Shown here: positions 6,424-11,825 of the stretch, in pieces
How positions within the stretch are numbered: position 1 is the first letter of the stretch
Layout: each line of letters begins with the position of its first letter
NCBI GenBank assembly: GCA_022758945.1
Contig: JAEMQE010000253.1
Coordinates: forward strand, 1 to 11,825
Direction: 5' to 3'
From: Lentimicrobium sp.
GTDB taxonomy: Bacteria; Bacteroidota; Bacteroidia; Flavobacteriales; Flavobacteriaceae
Length of the DNA: 11,825 nucleotides
Translations under genes and position numbers: made by a program
The notes under the pieces: model-generated
The model's database searches: none
Seen by the model: the letters and a program-made list of their open reading frames with translations, nothing else
What the model was told of the DNA's origin: nothing

Positions 6424-7926
6424 ATGGATAATACACATTATATAAGTACCGAAGTACTTTCGCTGGAAGCACTACAAGAAATTATTTCGCATCATAAATC
6501 GTTGGCTTTATCCGATGAAGCCAAGATTAATATCCAAAAATGCAGGGATTATCTCGATGCTAAAATGGCTTCGCATACGAAACCTATTTATGGTATCAAT
6601 ACGGGTTTTGGTTCGCTTTGTAACGTTAAAATTTCGAATGAAAACCTTTCGAAACTGCAGGAAAATCTCGTAAAATCACATTCTTGTGGAACAGGCGAGG
6701 AGGTTCCTAATGAGATTGTGAAATTGATGTTGTTGCTTAAAATACAGTCGTTGAGTTATGGACATTCCGGGATTCAATTGCAGACAGTGGAACGATTAGT
6801 TGATTTTTATAATAATGATGTTTTACCTATAGTTTATACTCAAGGTTCGCTTGGCGCTTCGGGTGATTTGGCTCCTTTGGCTCATTTGTCTTTGCCATTA
6901 TTGGGCGAAGGTGAAGTGTTTTTTGAAGGTAAAAAGGTCCATTCGAGCGAAGTTTTAAAGCATTTCAATTGGAAGCCAATTGTATTGCAATCCAAAGAAG
7001 GTTTGGCTTTGCTTAACGGAACGCAATTTATGAGTGCTTATGGTGCCCATATTTTGATGAAAGCAAGCAAATTCTCTTATTTGGCGGATTTAATTGGAAC
7101 CATTTCCTTGGAAGGATTTGATGGAAGAATTGAGCCTTTTCACGAATTGATTCATTTTATTCGTCCACACAAAGGGCAAATTGTAACGGCCAATCGCGTG
7201 AAAGAATTTTTGGATGGAAGCGAAATTATCAGTCAGGAGAAAACGCATGTTCAGGATCCGTATTCTTTTCGATGTATTCCACAGGTTCACGGCGCTTCAA
7301 AGGATGCGATTGATTATGTAAAAAAAGTTTTCAAGACCGAAATCAATTCGGTCACGGATAATCCGAATATATTTATCGAAAGTGACCAGATTATTTCCGG
7401 AGGGAATTTTCACGGTCAACCTTTGGCTTTAGCCTTGGATTTTATAGCGATTGCTTTGGCCGAATTGGGTAGTATTTCCGAAAGGAGGACTTATCAACTG
7501 ATATCAGGTTTACGAAATCTTCCTGCTTTTTTGGTGGACAATCCGGGTTTGAATTCGGGTTTAATGATTCCGCAATATACGGCTGCCAGCATTGCGAGCC
7601 AGAATAAACAATTGTCCACGCCAGCAAGTGTGGATAGTATTGTGTCGAGCAATGGTCAGGAAGATCACGTGAGTATGGGCGCCAATGCTGCCACAAAAGC
7701 CTTGCGCGTGATGGAAAATCTAGAACGAATTCTTGCTATTGAATTGATGAATGCTTCGCAAGCCATAGAATACCGACGACCATTGGAATCGAGCGATTTT
7801 ATTGAAATGTTTTTGAAATCGTATCGCGAGGAAGTTCCGTTGGTGAAGGAAGATCGAATTTTGCATTATGACATTGAGAAAACGATAGCTTTTTTGAAAA
7901 GTTTTGAAATTGATGTTAATTGTTAA
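6424..7926 (+). CDS. hutH: Histidine ammonia-lyase
   Basis: 500 residues from the ATG at 6424, the normal length. It deaminates L-histidine to urocanate, the first step of histidine use. The autocatalytic MIO cofactor triad Ala-Ser-Gly is at 145-147 within GSLGASGDLAPLAHLSLPLL, and the catalytic tyrosine region PIYGINTGFG is at 54-63. SHSCGTG, LLNGTQ, SVTDNPNIF, GGNFHGQPLALALD and QEDHVSMGANAA follow in the expected order. The reading frame is open further 5' to a TTG at 6370, but those 18 residues (MLFNIGLWNFDPSNATIQ) are not family-like and overlap the promoter region, so I use ATG 6424. Other Hut genes are not next to it: the divergent thr operon is upstream and a phosphate transport unit downstream. 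A related tyrosine or phenylalanine ammonia-lyase is the main alternative, but overall motif wording fits HutH better. Confidence 0.92.
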   Translation: MDNTHYISTEVLSLEALQEIISHHKSLALSDEAKINIQKCRDYLDAKMASHTKPIYGINTGFGSLCNVKISNENLSKLQENLVKSHSCGTGEEVPNEIVKLMLLLKIQSLSYGHSGIQLQTVERLVDFYNNDVLPIVYTQGSLGASGDLAPLAHLSLPLLGEGEVFFEGKKVHSSEVLKHFNWKPIVLQSKEGLALLNGTQFMSAYGAHILMKASKFSYLADLIGTISLEGFDGRIEPFHELIHFIRPHKGQIVTANRVKEFLDGSEIISQEKTHVQDPYSFRCIPQVHGASKDAIDYVKKVFKTEINSVTDNPNIFIESDQIISGGNFHGQPLALALDFIAIALAELGSISERRTYQLISGLRNLPAFLVDNPGLNSGLMIPQYTAASIASQNKQLSTPASVDSIVSSNGQEDHVSMGANAATKALRVMENLERILAIELMNASQAIEYRRPLESSDFIEMFLKSYREEVPLVKEDRILHYDIEKTIAFLKSFEIDVNC

Positions 7927-7932
7927 CAATTA
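7917..7932. repeat. Perfect 16-bp palindrome over the hutH stop codon
   Basis: TAATTGTTAACAATTA is its own reverse complement and contains the hutH TAA (7924-7926). It is AT-only apart from two G/C pairs and lacks a T-tract directly after it, so it is at best a weak 3'-end hairpin, or chance in AT-rich sequence. Confidence 0.4.
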
Positions 7933-7958
7933 CTTAACATTAGCATGAAATAAAGAAG

Positions 7959-7966
7959 TAATTTTG
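7959..7966 (+). promoter_or_regulatory. minus-7 promoter element for the phosphate transport unit
   Basis: TAATTTTG matches TAnnTTTG, 18 bp before the ATG at 7985. The minus-33 element is not clear (TTAA-like sequence near 7934). It suggests the DUF47-PiT pair is transcribed independently of hutH. Confidence 0.5.
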
Positions 7967-7984
7967 TTCTCTAAAAATTAACAA

Positions 7985-8629
7985 ATGTCATTAAATAGTA
8001 TTTTTCAATTTTTGGTCCCAAAAGACAAAAAATTCTTCCCACTTTTTGAGGAAGCCTCAGCTAATCTAGTTCAATTAGCTTCCATTTTGCACGAAGCAGT
8101 AAATCTTCCTTTGAAAGAGAGAGACGAACTTTTCTTAAAAATAGATGAACTGGAACAAAAAGGAGAAGATATCACTCGTTTGACCAATCTTGAATTGAGC
8201 CGAAATTTTATTACCCCATTCGATAGAGAAGACATCCACTCCTTGATTACTTCCATTGATAATGTTGCCGATTATCTTCACGGCGCTTCTAGCAGAATGC
8301 GATTGTATCAAGTTGCTAAGATTACAAAATCCATCAGAAAATTGACCGAAATTAATCTTGAAGCATGTCAGAATATTGACATTGCTGTTAAAGAATTGAG
8401 GAATTTGAAGAATATGAAAAAAATTACTGATGCTTGTTCCAGAATTAACAAATTGGAAAGTAAATCAGATAATGTTTACGACAAGGCTGTAGCGGATCTT
8501 TTTGAAAACGAAACCGATGCTAAAAACATTATCAAATACAAAGAAGTATTGTCCGTATTAGAATCGGCAGCTGATAAATGTAAAGGAGTAGCCAGTGTTT
8601 TAGAATCAATTTCTGTAAAACATTCGTAA
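7985..8629 (+). CDS. DUF47 (PhoU-like) phosphate transport regulator
   Basis: 214 residues, all-helical, cytoplasmic, no signal peptide. It has the PhoU-like DUF47 pattern: ELEQKGEDITRLTNLELS (55-72), then TPFDREDIHSLITSIDNVADYL (77-98), then INKLESKSDNVYDKAV (154-169), with a C-terminal KEVLSVLESAADKCKGVASV (186-205). The acidic residues of the E-x-x-x-D/E repeats are the usual metal-binding positions. Family members sit directly before PiT transporters and are thought to modulate phosphate uptake. Here the pit gene follows after 80 bp on the same strand, which supports that role. Biochemistry of the family is thin, so the exact activity is uncertain. Confidence 0.9.
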   Translation: MSLNSIFQFLVPKDKKFFPLFEEASANLVQLASILHEAVNLPLKERDELFLKIDELEQKGEDITRLTNLELSRNFITPFDREDIHSLITSIDNVADYLHGASSRMRLYQVAKITKSIRKLTEINLEACQNIDIAVKELRNLKNMKKITDACSRINKLESKSDNVYDKAVADLFENETDAKNIIKYKEVLSVLESAADKCKGVASVLESISVKHS

Positions 8630-8709
8630 TATTTTGGAGGTTTAAGGATTGAAAAGAGGAGTCTTTTTAATCTGCAAACTCTGAATTTTTCAATTTTTCA
8701 AATCAAATT

Positions 8710-10059
8710 ATGGAATTTACTCTACTTTTATTTATCATTGGTTTAGCATTAATTTTTGATTACATCAATGGTTTTCACGATGCTGCCAATGCCATTGCCA
8801 CAGTTGTAGCCACAAAGGTTTTAACGCCATTTCAAGCCGTACTTTGGGCTGCTTTTTTTAACTTTTTAGCGTATTGGGTTTTTGGTTTGGGTGTTGCTAA
8901 TACTGTGGCGAAGACTGCGAATGCTAGTGAAATAAATTTAACTGTCATACTTGCGGGAGTTATTGCTTCAATTATTTGGAATTTGATTACTTGGTGGCAA
9001 GGAATTCCTTCGAGTTCTTCGCATACTTTAATTGGAGGTTTCGCCGGAGCAGCGATTGCTCATGCGATTGCCTTGCATGGATTTTCTGATTATACTATTG
9101 TTGTAGATAATGTAGCACAAACCAGACATTGGTATAATATTGTAAGTTGGTATAAAGAAGGAAAAGATGGCGGAATGCCTTCGGGAGTTGTGGTTATCAT
9201 TGCATTTATTATTTTGGCACCCTTGTTAGGAGCTTTAATTTCCTATTTTATTTCTATTTGGTTGTTGTATGCCTCTAAGAAAAGTATATTACCTAAGTTG
9301 TTTACTATTGCCCTAATGATTATCTCAAGTTGGTTTGTTTATAGCCAAATTGTTTTTAACATAGAGAAACCTCGTTTTGAATCTCATTTTTGGAGTGTTC
9401 TATTAGATCATGAGAACATTAAATGGTTTTTAGTTGCTTTTATAATCTTATCCATTTCTACATTTGCCTTGACATTTAGTAGTTTGAGTTTACATAAAGC
9501 AGATGCGGTTTTGAAAAAAATGCAACTTTTATCTTCGGCTGCTTTTAGTTTAGGTCACGGTGGAAATGATTCGCAAAAAGTTATGGGAATTATTGCAGCA
9601 GCAGTGGCTGTTTACATCAATCAGACGCATTCTCTCATCCTAAATCTCCCACATTGGTTGCAAGTAATACTTCCAGATGATGATAAAGGTATCAAAGGAG
9701 TAATGCCTGAGTGGATTCCTTTGGTTTGCTATACTGCTATTGCGCTAGGAACACTAAGTGGCGGTTGGAAAATTGTGAAAACAATGGGTTCCAAAATCAC
9801 CAAAGTAACTTCATTTGAAGGAGTTGCTGCCGAAACTGCAGGCGCTTTGACACTATATTTTACCGAACATTTTAAAATCCCAGTAAGTACCACTCATACT
9901 ATTACAGGTTCTATTATTGGAGTTGGATTAACTAAACGTGTTTCAGCGGTTCGTTGGGGAGTGACCGTAAGTTTATTGTGGGCTTGGGTTTTGACTATTC
10001 CTGTTTCGGGATTATTGGCTACTATTGTATATTATATATTGAGTTTGTTTTTGGGGTAG
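8710..10059 (+). CDS. pit: PiT-family inorganic phosphate transporter
   Basis: 449 residues, inner-membrane permease with many hydrophobic helices. It shows the internally duplicated PHO-4 architecture: the first half has INGFHDAANAIATVVATKV (19-37) and GIPSSSSHTLIGGFAGAAI (98-116); the second half repeats these as LGHGGNDSQKVMGII (281-295) and KIPVSTTHTITGSIIGVGL (389-407). The family imports phosphate, usually as neutral metal-phosphate with protons or as a sodium symporter; which ion applies here cannot be read from sequence. A long soluble stretch between helices at about 120-155 and a charged loop at 322-334 (PDDDKGIKGVMPE) are present. It is second in the two-gene unit with the DUF47 regulator. 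Confidence 0.95.
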   Translation: MEFTLLLFIIGLALIFDYINGFHDAANAIATVVATKVLTPFQAVLWAAFFNFLAYWVFGLGVANTVAKTANASEINLTVILAGVIASIIWNLITWWQGIPSSSSHTLIGGFAGAAIAHAIALHGFSDYTIVVDNVAQTRHWYNIVSWYKEGKDGGMPSGVVVIIAFIILAPLLGALISYFISIWLLYASKKSILPKLFTIALMIISSWFVYSQIVFNIEKPRFESHFWSVLLDHENIKWFLVAFIILSISTFALTFSSLSLHKADAVLKKMQLLSSAAFSLGHGGNDSQKVMGIIAAAVAVYINQTHSLILNLPHWLQVILPDDDKGIKGVMPEWIPLVCYTAIALGTLSGGWKIVKTMGSKITKVTSFEGVAAETAGALTLYFTEHFKIPVSTTHTITGSIIGVGLTKRVSAVRWGVTVSLLWAWVLTIPVSGLLATIVYYILSLFLG

Positions 10060-10070
10060 TTTAGCGTAAA

Positions 10071-10137
10071 TTACTCATCAAAATAGGTGCTTTTCAGCAG
10101 TAGTTGATAAAAAGAAAGTTACCTCTATTTTGAGTAA
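10071..10137. repeat. Imperfect inverted repeat downstream of the PiT gene
   Basis: The left arm TTACT-cat-CAAAATA-GGT (10071-10088) matches the right arm ACC-tc-TATTTTG-AGTAA (10121-10137) with two small bulges. The stem can continue inward (CTTTT at 10090-10094 with AAAAG). It could be a 3'-end structure for the pit transcript or a degraded mobile or palindromic element; it has no clean T-tract. Confidence 0.45.
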
Positions 10138-10152
10138 AGGATAAATCTTAAT

Positions 10153-10180
10153 AATATTTTATGAATTCTCATAAAATATT
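10153..10180. promoter_or_regulatory. Operator-like perfect 12-bp inverted repeat
   Basis: AATATTTTATGA and TCATAAAATATT are exact reverse complements separated by ATTC. The right arm ends 4 bp before the minus-7 box TAACTTTG (10185-10192), so the dyad covers where the minus-33 element should be, a typical position for a regulator. The inner TATGA-N4-TCATA has CRP/FNR-like geometry, but the regulator is unknown. Confidence 0.6.
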
Positions 10181-10184
10181 TTCA

Positions 10185-10192
10185 TAACTTTG
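10185..10192 (+). promoter_or_regulatory. minus-7 promoter element of the metal-resistance locus
   Basis: TAACTTTG matches TAnnTTTG, 17 bp before the ATG at 10210, directly after the inverted repeat at 10153-10180. Confidence 0.6.
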
Positions 10193-10209
10193 TGTGTTGA
10201 TAAAATGCA

Positions 10210-10590
10210 ATGACAAAAAAATTTCACATAGTACTACTGATTGTTACGATTGGTTTCTTCCTGATGCCAACCTTGACTTATTCTTGTGAAATGAAATCCG
10301 GAAAATCTTGTTGTAATAAAGAAATGTCTTCTTCTAATGAAAAGATGGATTGTTGTAAGAATAGCAATCATTCAAAAAGTAAAGACAAAGACCACGATGG
10401 CCCTTGCAACGGAAAATGTGGACATTCTAATTGTACCACGTCATCAGTTCAATTCAGTGTTGCCTTTTTTGAGATAAAATTCAAAAGCAACAATTTTGAT
10501 TTTTCAGAAAAAAAGCAAAATTATTTCAATTCAGAAACCAATCTTTCTTCTGGTTTCCATTCTATCTGGCTTATTCCCAAAATAAGCTAA
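10210..10590 (+). CDS. Small secreted Cys-rich protein, probably metal-binding
   Basis: 126 residues. I do not recognise a named family. Residues 1-25 are a signal peptide (VLLIVTIGFFLMPTLTYS). The sequence before C26 is not a good lipobox, so a soluble periplasmic product is likelier than a lipoprotein. Residues 26-75 contain eight Cys (26, 34, 35, 48, 49, 66, 70, 75), including two CC pairs and CNGKCGHSNC, with His at 54, 62 and 72 and many Lys/Asp: a hydrophilic thiol-rich segment suited to soft metals. Residues 80-126 are different: QFSVAFFEIKFKS, then a tail SSGFHSIWLIPKIS with hydrophobic and aromatic residues. It is the first gene after the operator-like dyad and precedes two heavy-metal-binding proteins and an RND pump, so a role in copper or silver handling is inferred from context. 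Confidence 0.75.
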   Translation: MTKKFHIVLLIVTIGFFLMPTLTYSCEMKSGKSCCNKEMSSSNEKMDCCKNSNHSKSKDKDHDGPCNGKCGHSNCTTSSVQFSVAFFEIKFKSNNFDFSEKKQNYFNSETNLSSGFHSIWLIPKIS

Positions 10591-10771
10591 ACCCCATTTT
10601 TTACAGCCATAGTTCCGTCTTTTCTAAATCAAAAATTGGATTAACAATTTTGCGAATTTGACAGAATAAATATGGAAAATCTATAAATTTTCGCAGCTAT
10701 TTTACAAAATCCTTGTGGATTATATGTAATAATTGCCGTATTTTGATATATCAATTTAAAACAACAAAAAA

Positions 10772-11218
10772 ATGAAAACATTAATTATCGTACTAAGCGT
10801 ATTCTTAGCAGTCAGCACCGCTGTATCAGCCCAATCTACTACAAAACCTTCAAAAGAAGAGGCTCAAAAAACAACTTATGTATGCCCAATGCATCCTGAT
10901 CAAATGAGCATGAAAGAAGGAAAATGCAGCAAATGCGGAATGGAATTGGTAAAAACTACCCAAACACAGCCCAATTCAGCTGTCAAAGGAAGTCAGGCAT
11001 CAACCGTTGTAGAGGCCAAATATATTTGTAAAATGGACGGTTCCACTTCAGATAAACCGGGAAAATGCCCTAAATGCGGAATGGAAATGACTAAAAAAGA
11101 AGCTCCAAAAGCAGTTTATGCTTGTCCAATGCATCCGAAAGTTATCGGAAAAAAAGGTGATAAATGTTCTAAATGCGGTATGGATTTGGAGAAAGTTGGA
11201 GGAGAAAAAAGTAAATAA
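10772..11218 (+). CDS. Secreted protein with three heavy-metal-binding domains
   Basis: 148 residues. Signal peptide 1-20 (VLSVFLAVSTAVSA) directs it to the periplasm. Three copies of the short heavy-metal-binding domain (YxCPMHP...GKCxKCGM) follow: 36-60 (CPMHPDQMSMKEGKCSKCGM), 84-107 and 116-141 (CPMHPKVIGKKGDKCSKCGM). The middle copy reads CKMDGS where the others have CPMHP, so it lacks the His and Pro. In many CusB-type adaptors one such domain sits at the N-terminus and binds Cu(I) or Ag(I); here the domain is free-standing and triplicated, joined by Lys/Thr/Ser-rich linkers. It comes 181 bp after the Cys-rich gene; I see only a weak promoter-like stretch in that gap. A metal-scavenging or hand-over role for the RND pump is inferred. 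Confidence 0.88.
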   Translation: MKTLIIVLSVFLAVSTAVSAQSTTKPSKEEAQKTTYVCPMHPDQMSMKEGKCSKCGMELVKTTQTQPNSAVKGSQASTVVEAKYICKMDGSTSDKPGKCPKCGMEMTKKEAPKAVYACPMHPKVIGKKGDKCSKCGMDLEKVGGEKSK

Positions 11219-11246
11219 AATCACAAATATTATTTCCAGAAATAGC

Positions 11247-11277
11247 AACCTATACCGTTTTGAAAATAGTATAGGTT
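11247..11277 (+). terminator. Hairpin after the triple heavy-metal-binding gene
   Basis: A 9-bp perfect stem AACCTATAC / GTATAGGTT has a 13-base loop. The following sequence (TATTAATCAAATTTT) is only partly T-rich, so it may stabilise the 3' end or cause partial termination before the next gene. Confidence 0.5.
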
Positions 11278-11306
11278 TATTAATCAAATTTTAAAAATTT
11301 AACAAA

Positions 11307-11579
11307 ATGAAAAATATAATTCTTTCAGTCCTAGCAATGGCTTTCTTACTGGTTTCATGTAACCAAAAAAACAAAGAAGTTGAAACAACAAATACTCCAA
11401 TGATGGAGAAAGATACGACAATGATGATGAAGGATACCACGATGATGGAAAAAGATTCCACTATGATGAAAGACAGTAAAACTAAAATATATGCTTGTCC
11501 AATGCATCCGGAATCTCAGGGTAAATTGAACGACAAATGTCCAAAATGCGGAATGAAATTAACCGAAGAAGTTAAATAA
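11307..11579 (+). CDS. Lipoprotein with Met-rich heptads and a heavy-metal-binding domain
   Basis: 90 residues. The lipobox LLVSC gives a lipidated C18, so the mature product of about 73 residues is membrane-anchored on the periplasmic side or in the outer membrane. After a short linker come near-identical seven-residue repeats MMEKDTT / MMMKDTT / MMEKDST and a short fourth MMKDS (32-57), with eight or more Met clustered as in Cu(I)/Ag(I)-binding proteins. The C-terminus is one heavy-metal-binding domain (YACPMHPESQGKLNDKCPKCGM, split here as CPMHP at 64-68 and CPKCGM at 78-83). Its domain closely resembles those of the preceding gene, suggesting duplication. It lies 62 bp before the RND pump gene. 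The inference is a tethered methionine/thiol copper-binding factor. Confidence 0.85.
   Translation: MKNIILSVLAMAFLLVSCNQKNKEVETTNTPMMEKDTTMMMKDTTMMEKDSTMMKDSKTKIYACPMHPESQGKLNDKCPKCGMKLTEEVK
11400..11477 (+). repeat. 21-bp tandem repeat encoding Met-rich heptads
   Basis: Three 21-bp units, each starting ATGATG and ending in a Thr codon, plus a partial fourth, encode residues 32-57 of the lipoprotein. The copies differ mainly at synonymous or conservative sites (AAA/AAG, ACG/ACC/ACT), so the protein repeat is kept while the DNA has diverged. Confidence 0.75.
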
Positions 11580-11585
11580 ATTCTC

Positions 11586-11623
11586 AATCTATTCCTTCTC
11601 GAAGTTTTGGGAAGGAATGGATT
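11586..11623 (+). terminator. Hairpin between the lipoprotein and the RND pump gene
   Basis: AATCTATTCCTTC pairs with GAAGGAATGGATT with one T-G wobble, giving a 13-bp stem with a 12-base loop. The tail (ATTTATAATC) is a weak T-tract and the pump ATG is only 18 bp further, so partial termination or mRNA-stability control is likelier than full termination. Confidence 0.5.
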
Positions 11624-11641
11624 ATTTATAATCAAAACCAC

Positions 11642-11825
11642 ATGGTAGAAAAACTAATATCGTTCTCGTTAAAAAACCGATTTATCGTTCTGCTAATTTC
11701 CGCTGCTTTATTTGGCTGGGGCATTTATAGTGTACAACAAAATCCCATTGATGCCATTCCCGATTTATCCGAAAATCAAGTTATTGTTTACACAGAATGG
11801 ATGGGTCGAAGCCCTCAGGTTATCG
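11642..11825 (+). CDS. cusA: CusA/CzcA-type heavy-metal RND efflux pump (N-terminal fragment)
   Basis: 61 complete codons run to the window edge. The N-terminus MVEKLISFSLKNRFIVLLIS starts the first transmembrane helix (about 13-30), followed by the heavy-metal-efflux RND signature NPIDAIPDLSENQVIVYTEW and GRSPQVI. These proteins (normally over 1000 residues) are proton-driven inner-membrane pumps of tripartite CusCBA/CzcCBA systems expelling Cu(I)/Ag(I) or Zn/Co/Cd. The 61 residues cannot settle metal specificity; the Met-rich and heavy-metal-binding neighbours favour copper/silver. No adaptor or outer-membrane partner lies upstream, so they should be downstream. Confidence 0.9.
   Translation, partial: MVEKLISFSLKNRFIVLLISAALFGWGIYSVQQNPIDAIPDLSENQVIVYTEWMGRSPQVI

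Noticed and set aside
6194..6445. Plus-strand ORF of 83 codons over the thr leader region
   Set aside because: It runs antisense to the Thr leader peptide and promoter, overlaps the hutH start, and has no recognisable domain; the composition is that of AT-rich intergenic DNA.
6424..7926. Tyrosine or phenylalanine ammonia-lyase (flexirubin pathway)
   Set aside because: The shared SHS-GTG and ASG motifs do not discriminate, but the order and wording of the remaining motifs and the 500-residue length fit HutH better; no pigment genes are adjacent. Kept only as a stated alternative.
10591..10771. Promoter or small gene in the gap before the triple-domain protein
   Set aside because: TTG at 10713 and TATTTTG near 10739 are off-consensus in sequence and spacing, and no open frame with coding character is visible.

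Overview
The window looks like a chromosomal segment from a Flavobacterium-type member of the Bacteroidota. The DNA is AT-rich. Promoters fit the Bacteroidetes TAnnTTTG minus-7 type and genes lack classical Shine-Dalgarno sequences. The protein families (DUF47-PiT pair, free heavy-metal-binding-domain proteins ahead of a CusA-type pump) and the short C-rich/G-rich palindromic intergenic repeats also fit this group. The assignment rests on these traits, not on a database search.

Layout. 1-168 (minus) is the N-terminus of a GNAT acetyltransferase. 453-992 (plus) is a secreted SYLF/YSC84-like protein, separated from the convergent thr operon by a strong bidirectional terminator (1044-1088). 1102-6046 (minus) is a complete threonine operon, thrA (aspartate kinase-homoserine dehydrogenase fusion), thrB (homoserine kinase) and thrC (threonine synthase), taking aspartate to threonine apart from the aspartate-semialdehyde dehydrogenase step. 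Upstream of thrA, at 6150-6251, lies a 33-codon ORF not usually annotated. It carries eight consecutive threonine codons just before its stop, has a good promoter directly in front of it, and is followed by alternative base-pairing segments: an apparent threonine leader peptide. 6424-7926 (plus) is histidine ammonia-lyase. 7985-10059 (plus) is a two-gene phosphate-transport unit (DUF47 PhoU-like protein plus PiT permease).

From 10153 onward the window enters a copper/silver-type metal-resistance locus. It begins with a perfect 12-bp inverted repeat over a promoter, then a small secreted Cys-rich protein, a secreted protein with three heavy-metal-binding domains, a lipoprotein with Met-rich heptads plus one such domain, and the start of a CusA/CzcA-type RND pump that runs off the end. 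The small proteins look like periplasmic metal-capture or hand-over factors for the pump.

The most noteworthy items are the threonine leader peptide, an in-frame hexanucleotide expansion inside thrB that encodes an alternating Ile-Asp tract, palindromic repeat elements fused to the 3' ends of thrA and thrB (one supplies the thrB stop codon), the operator-like dyad at 10153-10180, and the set of small metal-binding proteins.
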